Shown here: piece after piece, positions 35,304-44,232 of the stretch | Layout: the number at the start of each line of letters is the position of its first letter | Numbering within the stretch: the first letter of the stretch is position 1 | DNA from: Paraflavitalea soli | GTDB taxonomy: Bacteria; Bacteroidota; Bacteroidia; Chitinophagales; Chitinophagaceae | Direction: 5' to 3' | DNA length: 64,000 nucleotides | NCBI RefSeq assembly: GCF_003555545.1 | Contig: NZ_CP032157.1 | Coordinates: forward strand, 1 to 64,000 | Notes under the pieces: generated by a model | The model's input: only the letters and a program-made list of their open reading frames with translations | Databases searched by the model: none | What the model was told of the DNA's origin: nothing | Made by a program: the position numbers and the translations under genes

Positions 35304-36335
35304 TTAAAATAAAACGATGTCGTCAGCATGTGCGGCAATCACATTTTTCACAGCCAGTTGGTTGTTGATCGCTTTCGCGTCCGCTCTTGTTTTGGCCACT
35401 CCCAGGATCGTGCCTTCCTCGTCCATCAATTGCACTACTTCGCCCACCCCAAACTTGCCCGTTACACTCGTTATGCCAACAGTCAGCAAACTTTTCCTGG
35501 ATTGCAGCGCTTTGGCCGCCCCTTTGTCAACATAGATAGTTCCCAGGGTTACCGAACCACTGGCCAGCCATTTCTGGCGGGCGCCCAGCGTAGAAGATTG
35601 TGGTACGAAATAAGAACCATTGCGGCCTTCCAGTGCCGCCGACAAAGGTTTCTCTCCTTTCAGTCCGCAGATCACCACCTGGATGCCCAGCGAAGTGGCC
35701 AGTCGCGTAAAAGTGAGTTTGGAGATCATACCGCCCAATCCTAATCCGCTCTTTTCCGTACTCACATATTTCATGACCGAAGCTACTTTGTCGATGCGTG
35801 GTATCACCTGCTTTTGATCATCCAGCAAGCCACCCGAAGAGGTGCAGAGTACCAGCGCCGATGCATCAAATCCGATAGCGATCAGCGTAGCCAGCTCATC
35901 ATTGTCCGAGAATTTGATCTCCACATTGCTCACCAGGTCATTCTCATTCACCACCGGCAAAATGCCATTCTCCCAGAAGGTGGAAAAGGTCTCCTTTAGT
36001 TGCAGGAACTGCTTACGGTTGGAAAAGTGTACCCGCTCACAAAGCGCCTGCGCCACCGGAATACCATGCGGGGCAAAATATTGCGCATACAATTGTATGA
36101 GAACGGGATTGCCCACCGCCGCCGCTGCCTTGCGTTCTGATAAGGTGCCCTTATAATCCCGCAGGAATTTCTTTCCGCTGCCCACCGCACCACTCGATAC
36201 CAGCACCACCTTGTACTTTTTACTCAGTAAAGCGATCTCCGCAGCCACCTTTTGAATAATGCCCGTATCAATACTCCCTTCCTGGTTACTGATCACAGCT
36301 GTACCTAACTTGACAACTAACACTTTGCCCGACAT
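35304..36335 (-). CDS. proB: glutamate 5-kinase
   Basis: This 343-residue enzyme phosphorylates L-glutamate with ATP, the first step of proline synthesis. The amino-acid-kinase fold is seen in VLVVKLGTAVISN, VVLVSSGAVGSGKKFLR, PVVNENDLVSNVEIKFSDND and LGLGGMISKLTFTRLA. A PUA domain follows in the last ~75 residues (RKSLLTVGITSVTGKFGVGE; LMDEEGTILGVAKTRADA), where proline feedback is usually exerted. It heads the proB-proA operon. Confidence 0.96.
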   Translation of the reverse strand: MSGKVLVVKLGTAVISNQEGSIDTGIIQKVAAEIALLSKKYKVVLVSSGAVGSGKKFLRDYKGTLSERKAAAAVGNPVLIQLYAQYFAPHGIPVAQALCERVHFSNRKQFLQLKETFSTFWENGILPVVNENDLVSNVEIKFSDNDELATLIAIGFDASALVLCTSSGGLLDDQKQVIPRIDKVASVMKYVSTEKSGLGLGGMISKLTFTRLATSLGIQVVICGLKGEKPLSAALEGRNGSYFVPQSSTLGARQKWLASGSVTLGTIYVDKGAAKALQSRKSLLTVGITSVTGKFGVGEVVQLMDEEGTILGVAKTRADAKAINNQLAVKNVIAAHADDIVLF

Positions 36336-36636
36336 TTCTATACTTGTTTTATAGAGTAATAGCCGTAAAAATAATAAATAACCGGCTAATGCTCATCCCT
36401 TAATTCCGGTACCAGGAATATACAGCTTAATAAAATGCTAATCCATCATACAAATGCATCATAGCCGTTTTGTATCTTCCTTTTACTGGTGTGCCAATAA
36501 TCTACTGCTGGTACCTCAGTTTGCTTCGTTTCTTCAAGTGATTTGCTGCTAAAACGCCTGCCCGGGCGTGTTCAAGCCCACCTTTATTGTATGGTCTTGT
36601 CCTATTTATATTTTCTATCCAATTAAATGAAGAAAA
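36336..36636. other. divergent intergenic gap proB / PL14-like gene
   Basis: This 301-nt gap must hold the promoters of proBA (minus) and the PL14-like lipoprotein (plus). No ORF or strong palindrome was seen. Confidence 0.3.
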
Positions 36637-37512
36637 ATGCAAATCAAAACCAGATCACACCATTATCTTGCTATGTTGAGCTTAATACTTTGCATAGCTG
36701 TCTTATCCTGTTCAAAACAACCGCTTCAGGAACCCGTTGCGGAAGAACAACCCATCGGGGGTACGCCCGAGGAAGTTGAATTAAATGCCATCAACAGCAC
36801 CTTTTCCGAAAATTGGGACAGTTACACCCACGGCAGCCAGTATACCTCTGCCCAGGCCAGTGCCGATTTCGGAAATATCAGTGGCTGGAATCAATCCCGC
36901 TCCATGATCTCCAATGGAAACCTGCGTGTGACCTTATTGCCCAATGCCTTATCAGGCGCGGGCGGTATCGTCAGCAATATCGATGTATCAGACGGCACTG
37001 CCTATGAACTCGATTTTGACATTCGTTTCCATAGCCAGTTCGATTGGAGCAGGGGAGGAAAACTGGGCTTTGGCTTCGCTATTGGTGAAGGCAATGCCGG
37101 CGGCGATCCTGCCTGGGATGGCAATGGTGGCACCCTGCGCCTCATGTGGTACAACAACAATGGCCGTGTATATTTCCACCCCTATGTGTACCACAGGGAT
37201 CAGGTGGGCCAGTATGGAGACAATTTCGGCAAATCATATCCCTCCTCCGGTAGCCTTGTCAAAGGGCAAACCTACCATGTGCACATGTACATCAAGAGCA
37301 ATACCGGCAGCAGTACCAATGGTCGTGCTCAGATCCTCATTGATGGCACTACCTTACTGGATATTCCTATCCGGTGGACGACCAACGATGCTCAACGTAT
37401 GATCAAGAATGTTACCTTCCATACATTCCGCGGCGGCAGCCAGGATTATTGGATGTCATCCACCGAGGGATATATTTATTACGACAACCTGTCAGTGCAT
37501 AAGATCAGTTAA
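36637..37512 (+). CDS. polysaccharide lyase family 14-like lipoprotein
   Basis: This 291-residue lipoprotein has a signal and lipobox (MQIKTRSHHYLAMLSLILCI... AVLSC; Cys near residue 25). A jelly-roll domain from about residue 60 resembles PL14/alginate- or glucuronan-lyase-like proteins: YELDFDIRFHSQFDWSRGGK, LGFGFAIGEGNAGGDPAWDG, GGTLRLMWYNNNGRVYFHPY, and FHTFRGGSQDYW with a final YIYYDNLSV strand. PL14 enzymes cleave uronic-acid polymers by beta-elimination. The assignment is from motif resemblance only; a non-catalytic carbohydrate-binding jelly roll cannot be excluded. Lipid anchoring suggests a surface or periplasmic role. Confidence 0.65.
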   Translation: MQIKTRSHHYLAMLSLILCIAVLSCSKQPLQEPVAEEQPIGGTPEEVELNAINSTFSENWDSYTHGSQYTSAQASADFGNISGWNQSRSMISNGNLRVTLLPNALSGAGGIVSNIDVSDGTAYELDFDIRFHSQFDWSRGGKLGFGFAIGEGNAGGDPAWDGNGGTLRLMWYNNNGRVYFHPYVYHRDQVGQYGDNFGKSYPSSGSLVKGQTYHVHMYIKSNTGSSTNGRAQILIDGTTLLDIPIRWTTNDAQRMIKNVTFHTFRGGSQDYWMSSTEGYIYYDNLSVHKIS

Positions 37513-37558
37513 CTGGTATAGATAACTAACTGCGCGCACCCGGCAAGACCATATGATG

Positions 37559-37605
37559 AAAGCCCCGGAACAGCTCTTTAAAAAAGAGTATGCCGGGGCT
37601 TTTTC
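37559..37605. terminator. bidirectional intrinsic terminator
   Basis: AAAGCCCCGG and CCGGGGCTTT flank an inner CTCTTT/AAAGAG stem, with a T-tract on the plus side and an A-tract on the other. It sits between the convergent PL14-like and ThuA genes. Confidence 0.8.
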
Positions 37606-37626
37606 ATGCGTTATCGGGCACCGCTG

Positions 37627-38484
37627 TTACTTTTTGGAACTGGCCGTAGCTTTACCAGCCTTTCCCATGGTCAACAAAGCATTCAGGATAAATTTGTTTT
37701 GTGTTTGATTGGCGAACGTGAAGGACAACTCCTTATTCGTTTTGTTTTCGTAATCAATATCGTTATGCCCCATATTTACATAGAGCATCTTGTAGTGCGT
37801 ATTCGTCCAGGCTACCGGGTAATAGCCGCTATGCCATATTTCATGCTGTTTGGGACCTGTGCCCAGCGGGAAACTGGTGGAGTCAATAGATAACAGGATC
37901 TTAATGTCCGGGTTCTTACGCAGGTCTTTTTCCCAGCGATACCATTCATTCGGTGCTGAAGAAAAAGTAGCTGGCAAGTGTTGCGTGAAAGGGTGTTTTC
38001 GATCCTCTACCCGCAATACTGCCGAGGTGGGACGCCAGGTATTGCTCTTGTATTGCCCAGCGCCTATAAATTGGTTGTGGTACCAGTCCCAGTTTTCCGG
38101 AAATGCGGAGGGCGTAAGTGCAAATGCGGCAAAATGAAAACCGATCCAGCCACCGCCTTTTTCCATGTATTCCTGGAAAGCCCTTCGTTGGTCTGCAGAT
38201 TCGGGACGCGTATCCAGGAACAGTACTACCTGGTATTGCGACAGGAAACCGGCATTCAGATTACTCCAGTTATTTGTAGAGTCGTAAGTAAAGTGATTGT
38301 CTGCCGCCGCCTGCGCCAGCCACTTGTTGGCCTCATGCACATAGCTGATATGCGCCTGGTCGCTTTTGGCCGTAAAAAAACCAATGACCTTAAAGAGAGG
38401 AGCTTTGTTTTGCGCTGTCAGGTTGAATGAGCAGGTCAGACTAAGGACACAATAAACAATCGTTCTTACGGTAATCTTGTTCAT
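37627..38484 (-). CDS. ThuA-domain secreted protein
   Basis: This 285-residue protein has a signal peptide (MNKITVRTIVYCVLSLTCSF... TAQ) followed by a ThuA domain: FKVIGFFTAKSDQAHISYVH, YQVVLFLDTRPESADQRRAF, EYMEKGGGWIGFHFAAFA, HPFTQHLPATF and AWTNTHYKMLYVNMGHNDID. ThuA-like domains have a glutamine-amidotransferase-like fold and are linked to sugar metabolism. In Bacteroidota they are common secreted proteins in carbohydrate-rich loci. The enzymatic activity is not known. It is convergent with the PL14-like gene. Confidence 0.88.
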   Translation of the reverse strand: MNKITVRTIVYCVLSLTCSFNLTAQNKAPLFKVIGFFTAKSDQAHISYVHEANKWLAQAAADNHFTYDSTNNWSNLNAGFLSQYQVVLFLDTRPESADQRRAFQEYMEKGGGWIGFHFAAFALTPSAFPENWDWYHNQFIGAGQYKSNTWRPTSAVLRVEDRKHPFTQHLPATFSSAPNEWYRWEKDLRKNPDIKILLSIDSTSFPLGTGPKQHEIWHSGYYPVAWTNTHYKMLYVNMGHNDIDYENKTNKELSFTFANQTQNKFILNALLTMGKAGKATASSKK

Positions 38485-38575
38485 ATGGGTAATAGCAGGT
38501 TTCGCCCAAATTAAGGCTTTTTCCTATCTGCTAAATGGGATACTACTTAAACGTTTCAGTTAAGCACCCGCCTTA

Positions 38576-39004
38576 TCACTTTTTGAGTGTACCCAGTATT
38601 TCCACATAATGCGGATTGTACATCAGGCCCAGGATATTGCCGAATGGATCAACCACCGAAGCAGTCACAAATCCTGCCCCACGTTCTGTGATGCCTTCAT
38701 GTTCTTTAGCACCCATGCCTTTCACCCTTTCAAGCATCTCCTCCAACTTGTCAACATGCCAGTACATAATGCTGCCCCCGGCTGCTGTCCCCGTTTGGTG
38801 AGGGGCATATTTGCTGTCAATAATGCCCAACTCATGTTGAAAGTCTCCCACACGGAACTCAAGATAAGCGGGGTTTTCAGCATTGGGCTTCGCAAAATAG
38901 GGTTCGATACCCAGCAGTTCTGTATACCATTTCCTGGCTGCCGCCATATCTGCGGCATAAAAACTAACCGTTGCAAATCCCCGTAAAGTGTGTGTAGTGG
39001 CCAT
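38576..39004 (-). CDS. VOC-family protein
   Basis: This 142-residue glyoxalase-like protein reads HTLRGFATVSFYAADMAAAR, KWYTELLGIEPYFAKPN, YLEFRVGDFQHELGIID, HVDKLEEMLERVKGMGAKEH and GFVTASVVDPFGNILGLMYN. Two VOC modules are evident, ending in the common DPxGN(I/L)xGL motif. It is probably a metal-dependent dioxygenase or isomerase-like small protein; the substrate is unknown. It stands between ThuA and the fucosidase but has its own spacing, so co-transcription is uncertain. Confidence 0.88.
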   Translation of the reverse strand: MATTHTLRGFATVSFYAADMAAARKWYTELLGIEPYFAKPNAENPAYLEFRVGDFQHELGIIDSKYAPHQTGTAAGGSIMYWHVDKLEEMLERVKGMGAKEHEGITERGAGFVTASVVDPFGNILGLMYNPHYVEILGTLKK

Positions 39005-39088
39005 ATTACTGTCGTTTTAGTGTTATTAGATGATGATACAAAACTAATACCACCTGGTGACAGCCCTATGTCAGCAGTAGAAGGCGAA

Positions 39089-40549
39089 TTAATATATTTC
39101 TAAATTGGATATGACCGGGCAGGCTTTAGCACCCGTTATGTTGACCCTTAGTTTAGCAGTTTGTATAGGCGAAACCTTTAATATTCGTTTATAGCCAATG
39201 GTGGTACCCGCTGCTATTTGCTTCCAGCCATCTTTCAACAGGGCTTCTACCGTAAATGATTGTACCCGCTGTCCCAGTTGTATGTATTCCTGCAACACGA
39301 TATATTGTACGGAAGACGGTGCCGGCAGCGTCACTTCCAGTTGGCCCGTAGTCTTGTCATCATCCGTAGCCCAATAAGAATCTGGATTGCCATCAGTAAT
39401 ATTAGATACAGCATAAGCTGCTTCCTTCCCGCGGTAACTATCAGCTTGCACGGCTGCTTTGAATGCCAGGTTCTTGCCAAAGGCTTTTTTCAGTAAGCCG
39501 GCAAAGCCGCGAAGTGCCTTTACATCGTTCTCATGGAACAGGCCGCGGCGGTCGGGTGGAATATTCAACAGCAGGGTGGAGCCCCGACCTACCGAGGTCA
39601 GGTAGATCTCGAATAACTTTTCCGGTGTTTTTACCAGGCTGTCTTCTTTGGCATGATAAAACCAGCCTGGCCTGATAGACACGTCTACTTCCGCAGGCAC
39701 CCATTGCTTTCCATCAGGTGAACCCGTATTCAGCAGCTTTTCAATATTGGGTTTGCCGGCATACAAGGTATCTGTAGAGATCGTATTCCAATTGGTAGCG
39801 CCGGCCACGCCGCGCTCATTACCTACCCAGCGTACACCAGGACCTGCATCACTGAAAAAAATAACATTTGGCGCCATGCTACGCACCATATTTAAAGTAG
39901 TGGGCCAGTCATAATAGGTGGCACCATTGATCTGTCTCTTTTCCCTGGCTCCACCATAGTAACCATCACCTCCATTGGCTCCATCAAACCACATTTCAAA
40001 AACAGGCCCGTATTTGGTGAACAACTCTTTCAACTGATTGCGGTAATAGGTGAGGTAAGAAGCCTGGCCATAATCCGCCCGGTTCCTGTCCCAGGGCGAT
40101 AAGTACACCCCGAATTGCAAACCATATTTTTTACAGGCATCACGGGCTTCCCGTACAATATCACCCTTGCCTTTCTTATAGGGACTGTTCTTAATCGAAT
40201 GTTCTGTGTATTGGCTGGGCCACAAACAAAAACCATCATGGTGTTTGCAGGTTAAGATCATCGTCTTAAATCCTGTTTCTTTCAGCGTCCTGGCCCATTG
40301 ACCTGCATCTGTCTGCGTGGGATTGAAGATCCCAGGCTGCTCATCTCCATAGCCCCATTCCAGATCCGTAAACGTATTGGTGGTGAAATGCACAAAAGCA
40401 TTCATCTCCATCTTATGCCAGGCCAGTTGTTGCGGAGTTGGCACAGGTAATACAGGGGCCGGTGGTTTTACATTGCTTTGGGCCAATACCCCTGCCGGTA
40501 ATAATAACCAGGAGAAACGCAGAAGACAGTGCTTGAAGGAAGTGCGCAT
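39089..40549 (-). CDS. GH29 alpha-L-fucosidase
   Basis: This 486-residue secreted enzyme has a signal peptide (MRTSFKHCLLRFSWLLLPAG... LAQ). GH29 landmarks are HKMEMNAFVHFTTNTFTDLE, TLKETGFKTMILTCKHHDGF, KKYGLQFGVYLSPWDRNRAD, the nucleophile Asp in PVFEMWFDGANGG, and NIPPDRRGLFHENDVKALRG. A C-terminal F5/8-type discoidin-like domain is suggested by the final 130 residues (AVSNITDGNPDSYWATDDDK). The ATG at 40549 gives the signal peptide. It cleaves terminal alpha-L-fucose. The acid/base residue was not identified. Confidence 0.9.
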   Translation of the reverse strand: MRTSFKHCLLRFSWLLLPAGVLAQSNVKPPAPVLPVPTPQQLAWHKMEMNAFVHFTTNTFTDLEWGYGDEQPGIFNPTQTDAGQWARTLKETGFKTMILTCKHHDGFCLWPSQYTEHSIKNSPYKKGKGDIVREARDACKKYGLQFGVYLSPWDRNRADYGQASYLTYYRNQLKELFTKYGPVFEMWFDGANGGDGYYGGAREKRQINGATYYDWPTTLNMVRSMAPNVIFFSDAGPGVRWVGNERGVAGATNWNTISTDTLYAGKPNIEKLLNTGSPDGKQWVPAEVDVSIRPGWFYHAKEDSLVKTPEKLFEIYLTSVGRGSTLLLNIPPDRRGLFHENDVKALRGFAGLLKKAFGKNLAFKAAVQADSYRGKEAAYAVSNITDGNPDSYWATDDDKTTGQLEVTLPAPSSVQYIVLQEYIQLGQRVQSFTVEALLKDGWKQIAAGTTIGYKRILKVSPIQTAKLRVNITGAKACPVISNLEIY

Positions 40550-40645
40550 GTTACAATTGGTATAAGTAAATAATAAGGACGGTAATTTGTACAATGTCGT
40601 TTCAGCCGGCCATTACCCTAAAAGTACAGCATTCGTCAACCTGAT

Positions 40646-41584
40646 TTATTCAATTCCTTTTACACGCATGCGCAAAGTGTATACCGCTGTGGAAGCCGTG
40701 ATGAACAACTGATCCCTGTCCTTACCACCGAAACAGAGGTTGGCTGTCCACTTCTCAGGGATGTCAATATGCGCGATCTTGGTGCCGGCAGCATTGTATA
40801 CCGTGATGCCATTGCCTGCAGCATACAGGTTTCCTTCATTGTCGAGCGTCATGCCATCTGCCGTCTGAGATGCAAACAATACCCGGTCACTGAGCGTAGC
40901 GTCTTTATTGATGCGATACTTATAGATCTTCCCTGCGCCAATATCCGCCACATACAGCGTTTTGCCATCTTTGGTGCCTACAATACCATTGGGACGCGTA
41001 AAGCTGTCCGCTACCATTACCGGATCTTTTTTACCGGGCGCCAGGTAGTATACTTGTTGTTTGTCCAGTTCCGGTTTTTTCCGTGTCCAGTAATCCCGTT
41101 GGTAATAAGGATCCGTAAAGTAAATGCCATTCTTCCGGTCGATCCACAGGTCATTGGGGCCATTCATTTTTTTGCCCAGGTAGTTCGTCATCAGGATCGT
41201 CACTTTGCCATCAGGCCCAATGGCCAATAATTCGTTGGCATCATCCGCACAGGCAATGAGATTGCCTTTTCTGTCGAAGTACAGGCCATTCGATCGGCCC
41301 GTTTTATCCAGGAACAAAGACAGCTTTCCTTCCGTATCGTACTTCCATATTTTATCATTGGGCTGATCCGTGAAAAAGATATTGCCGGCTTTGTCTGCAG
41401 CAGGACCTTCCGTAAAACTGAATTGCCGGGCAATCAGTTGGGGCTGTGCGTTGGCATAAACAGGAGATAAAGTGTCTGTACCTGAAGTGGTAGCGTTAGT
41501 AGCTTTGCCGGAAGAACTGCAGGAAAGCAGCCCTGCTGAGAACGCTGATAAGGCAATGGTTAAAAAGGACCGGTTGATGTTCAT
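40646..41584 (-). CDS. SMP-30/gluconolactonase-like lipoprotein
   Basis: This 312-residue lipoprotein (MNINRSFLTIALSAFSAGLLSC; Cys near residue 22) has a six-bladed propeller of the SMP-30/LRE family: GPAADKAGNIFFTDQPNDKI, GRSNGLYFDRKGNLIACADD, MNGPNDLWIDRKNGIYFTDP, VADSFTRPNGIVGTKDGKTL and MTLDNEGNLYAAGNGI. The Glu/Asn/Asp metal site positions typical of the family seem present. These hydrolases often open sugar lactones. Its location beside a fucosidase suggests periplasmic sugar metabolism. Confidence 0.88.
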   Translation of the reverse strand: MNINRSFLTIALSAFSAGLLSCSSSGKATNATTSGTDTLSPVYANAQPQLIARQFSFTEGPAADKAGNIFFTDQPNDKIWKYDTEGKLSLFLDKTGRSNGLYFDRKGNLIACADDANELLAIGPDGKVTILMTNYLGKKMNGPNDLWIDRKNGIYFTDPYYQRDYWTRKKPELDKQQVYYLAPGKKDPVMVADSFTRPNGIVGTKDGKTLYVADIGAGKIYKYRINKDATLSDRVLFASQTADGMTLDNEGNLYAAGNGITVYNAAGTKIAHIDIPEKWTANLCFGGKDRDQLFITASTAVYTLRMRVKGIE

Positions 41585-41686
41585 ATTGGCGCAATTAAGT
41601 ATACAATGCTAAGGAAGCATTGCTAATTCATCAAATTTTAGTTCCTGGCCAATGGGCAGCTCAAAAGCTATTATCAAATTTTCAAA

Positions 41687-42280
41687 TCACCTCATTTTCA
41701 AATTAGCCAGCCTTTCATAATCTTCGGGGGTGTCAATATCAATACTTCCCTGGGAGAAAAGCACCGTAGCCACATCATCAGGAAATTGCTGCAGCAACCG
41801 TTTGGCGCCCTGTTGCCCGTTCAGCTTCTGAAGCGCAGCCTGGTATTGTTTGCGAAACAATACAGGCGTGCCCAGCGTATCACTGTACGCGCAGGCCACC
41901 ATGCCTTTGCCCGACAATGCCTGCACCATGATCATCTCCTGCAATAGCTCCGTATGCAGGAATGGCTGATCACATACCGTAATGATAACAGCATCTGGTG
42001 TGTATCCGGCCCGCAGGATGCCATGAATGCCTGCTGCAATGGAGGAACCTATTCCTTGCTGCCATTGTTCGTGATGGATAAGTTGAACCGGAAAGCCCGC
42101 GAGTGCAGTTTCCATAGCCTGATACTGTTCACCGGCCACCACAAATACAGGATGACTGATCCCCGCGGCCACTTCTACCGTGTGTTGCAGCAGCGTTTTA
42201 CCCTGGTAGGTCAGGAACATTTTGGGTTGCCCCATGCGCGAGGAAGCGCCGGCCGCCAGCAGCAAAACGGCGGTCGTCAT
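41687..42280 (-). CDS. molybdenum-cofactor nucleotidyltransferase-like (MocA)
   Basis: This 197-residue protein has the nucleotidyltransferase motif LLLAAGASSRMGQPKMFLTY, then EVAAGISHPVFVVAG, GSSIAAGIHGILRAGYTPDA, IITVCDQPFLHTELLQEMI and IDIDTPEDYERL. This is the MocA/MobA-type pattern that attaches CMP or GMP to molybdopterin. Its start overlaps the XdhC-like gene as ATGA, supporting a role in maturing a molybdenum hydroxylase. No such enzyme is in the window. Confidence 0.9.
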   Translation of the reverse strand: MTTAVLLLAAGASSRMGQPKMFLTYQGKTLLQHTVEVAAGISHPVFVVAGEQYQAMETALAGFPVQLIHHEQWQQGIGSSIAAGIHGILRAGYTPDAVIITVCDQPFLHTELLQEMIMVQALSGKGMVACAYSDTLGTPVLFRKQYQAALQKLNGQQGAKRLLQQFPDDVATVLFSQGSIDIDTPEDYERLANLKMR

Positions 42281-43500
42281 ATAGTAGAGGGATTGTCGTT
42301 GGACAACTGTTCGTTGATGGCGCAGGTGATCGGATCATCTGGAAACGCATTTTTCTCAAAACGGAAGGTGGCATGCACCTGCCCATGAATGGGGCCTGCC
42401 TTTTCACGAAGCGGCTGCCCGTTTTTGCCCGCCATCACCATTTTGATCTCTGCCATTACAGACAAGGCAATTTCTTCGGAGGTTTCAGCACCGATATCAA
42501 GTCCCGTGGGACCATAGATCCTGCTGCGCATCGCATCATCAACCACCAGCCCCGTTTCAGTGGTCAGCTCCTGGAGCATGCGTTCCATCTTCCGGGAGGG
42601 GCCCAGCACACCAATATAGGGACAGGACTGTGGCAGCAGCAATGCCAGCATGGCCTTGTCGTAATTGTAATTGTGCGTCATCAGCAATACCGCTGTCTGC
42701 GCACCCATGCGCAATTGTTCCATTACGATGGCTGGCTTACCTGTAACGATGCGCCGTACATCGGGAAAACGTTGTCGGTTGGCATGCCCTGGCCTGCCAT
42801 CGGCCACCGTTGTATGCCATCCGGCAATATGCGCCATCTGTACAAGTGGAAAAACATCGTTGCCCGCTCCTGCAATGACCAGCGACACCGGGGGCGCCAG
42901 CCATTCGATAAGACCGCTGATCGTATCGCCATCCAGTTGATATTGGCCCAGTATTGAGTTCTTATAATGAAATACCGTTGCTACATCCTGGGCAATAGCA
43001 GGTTCCAGTGCCGGATAAGCCAGCCGTTTGTTGATGCCTCCTTCGTAGTATAAGGCACAGGTGCCAGGCTGCAGTCCATCATAAGTACTGAGCGAGAACA
43101 AGGTTACGATCACCGTATCCATTTCTGACAGCGATGCTTTTTCCAGCAAGGCTACCGGATGATCTGCCAGCGTGGGATCAATGGGCTCAAAGAGGATGTG
43201 CACAATGCCATTACAACCCAGTTGTACGCCAAATTGTACATCATCCTCATCTGTCGTATCATACGTGACCAACTTATTTTTTTGTTGCGATATCGCCAAT
43301 AATGCCTTCCGGAGTGCATCACCTTCCAGGCAGCCGCCGCTGATGGCGCCCGTCAATTCACCATCTTCCGTTACCAGCATCCGCGCACCGGGTCGGCGAT
43401 AGGAGGAGCCTTCCACATACACTACAGTGGCCAGGGCCGTTTTCTTTCCGGCTGCTACTGCCTTTTTATATGATTGGATAATATCTTCGATCTCTTTCAT
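42277..43500 (-). CDS. XdhC/CoxI-family molybdoenzyme maturation protein
   Basis: This 407-residue protein has an N-terminal XdhC_CoxI domain (ATVVYVEGSSYRRPGARMLV; ISGGCLEGDALRKALLA; YDTTDEDDVQFGVQLGCNG) and a C-terminal Rossmann part (VSLVIAGAGNDVFPLVQMAH; AVLLMTHNYNYDKAMLALLL; YIGVLGPSRKMERML; SRIYGPTGLDIGAETSEEIA). XdhC proteins bind molybdenum cofactor and insert sulfurated cofactor into xanthine-dehydrogenase-family enzymes. It heads a two-gene operon with the MocA-like gene. Its target enzyme must lie elsewhere. Confidence 0.93.
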   Translation of the reverse strand: MKEIEDIIQSYKKAVAAGKKTALATVVYVEGSSYRRPGARMLVTEDGELTGAISGGCLEGDALRKALLAISQQKNKLVTYDTTDEDDVQFGVQLGCNGIVHILFEPIDPTLADHPVALLEKASLSEMDTVIVTLFSLSTYDGLQPGTCALYYEGGINKRLAYPALEPAIAQDVATVFHYKNSILGQYQLDGDTISGLIEWLAPPVSLVIAGAGNDVFPLVQMAHIAGWHTTVADGRPGHANRQRFPDVRRIVTGKPAIVMEQLRMGAQTAVLLMTHNYNYDKAMLALLLPQSCPYIGVLGPSRKMERMLQELTTETGLVVDDAMRSRIYGPTGLDIGAETSEEIALSVMAEIKMVMAGKNGQPLREKAGPIHGQVHATFRFEKNAFPDDPITCAINEQLSNDNPSTI

Positions 43501-43527
43501 AACCAGCGGAAAGTTAATAAATCAGAC

Positions 43528-43992
43528 TTAACCTTGTATGATTTGCTGCAATTCTTCCAGCAACGGTATTTGCCGTTCATTGATCTTTTTTTTGGCCGCT
43601 TCCAGCGGGAACCAGGCAGCTTTTTCTACTTCCGGAAAAGTCTTCCGTTTGCCCGATTTGGGTGGCCATTCCAATTCAAAAGTATTGCTCAGGATAGTGG
43701 ATACATCCAGGTCACTTTCCTGCGCCCAGCAGTGAACAATTTTACCGCTCTTTTGTTTAATGGGGCTGAGGGCGGTGAAAGGCCCTTCTGGGCGAAATCC
43801 TGTTTCTTCTTCCATTTCCCGGATGGCTGCCGCTAAAGGCGCTTCTTCTTCCTCTATAAATTCACCTTTGGGCACCGTCCAGTTGCCTGCATCTTTGCCA
43901 GAGAAATAGGGACCGCCGGGATATACCAGCAGCACTTCAATCGACTTGTGGATTTTCCTGTACAACAGGATACCGGCACTTTGTTTCGCCAT
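43528..43992 (-). CDS. NUDIX hydrolase
   Basis: This 154-residue protein has the NUDIX box with GxxxxxE...REUxEE: GEFIEEEEAPLAAAIREMEEE (given from the phosphate-binding Gly), followed by TGFRPEGPFTALSPI. The N-terminus SAGILLYRKIHKSIEVLLVY and GGPYFSGKDAGNWTVPKG resemble the DATP/MutT-like group that hydrolyses nucleoside diphosphates linked to another moiety. The exact substrate is unknown. It is on the minus strand with an independent promoter region facing the tiny transcript. Confidence 0.9.
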   Translation of the reverse strand: MAKQSAGILLYRKIHKSIEVLLVYPGGPYFSGKDAGNWTVPKGEFIEEEEAPLAAAIREMEEETGFRPEGPFTALSPIKQKSGKIVHCWAQESDLDVSTILSNTFELEWPPKSGKRKTFPEVEKAAWFPLEAAKKKINERQIPLLEELQQIIQG

Positions 43993-44067
43993 GTGTATCC
44001 TAAAGTTAAAAATTTATTAGTGTACCCCGCGCATGGATGTTTTTCCCTAACTTTATTACTCACCAAA

Positions 44068-44210
44068 GAAAAGGAGGTATTCATGAAATCTACAGATCAT
44101 TCATGGGCACTCCAGGTTGGTTTCGCCTAACCGGAGTAAGATCCATCAAAATATCTGCTGACCAAGGGGTCAGGAAAGCCATCCCGCTACGTGCCGGATG
44201 GCTTTTTTAT
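44068..44210 (+). ncRNA. candidate small transcript with 15-codon ORF, strong SD and terminator
   Basis: The plus strand carries AAAAGGAGGTATTC immediately before ATG 44083, a near-ideal Shine-Dalgarno that is unusual in Bacteroidota. The ORF 44083-44130 encodes MKSTDHSWALQVGFA. A stem (ACTCC...GGAGT with nested GGTT/AACC, 44107-44140) overlaps its end. The terminator AAAGCCATCC/GGATGGCTTTTTTATT (44175-44208) follows, with its T-tract only on the plus strand. It resembles a leader peptide plus attenuator, yet no plus-strand gene follows. It could be a small regulatory RNA or a micro-protein gene. Confidence 0.45.
44175..44208 (+). terminator. intrinsic terminator on plus strand
   Basis: AAAGCCATCC and GGATGGCTTT form perfect 10-bp arms around an 11-nt loop, followed by TTTTATTC. 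The T-tract is on the plus strand, but both neighbouring large genes are on the minus strand. Confidence 0.75.
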
Positions 44211-44232
44211 TCATGGCTATACCTGTAAGCAA

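Noticed and set aside
43948-44130. 60-codon frame ending at the 15-codon ORF
   Set aside because: Its N-terminal part overlaps the NUDIX gene start on the other strand; the strong Shine-Dalgarno marks the internal ATG at 44083 as the more likely start.
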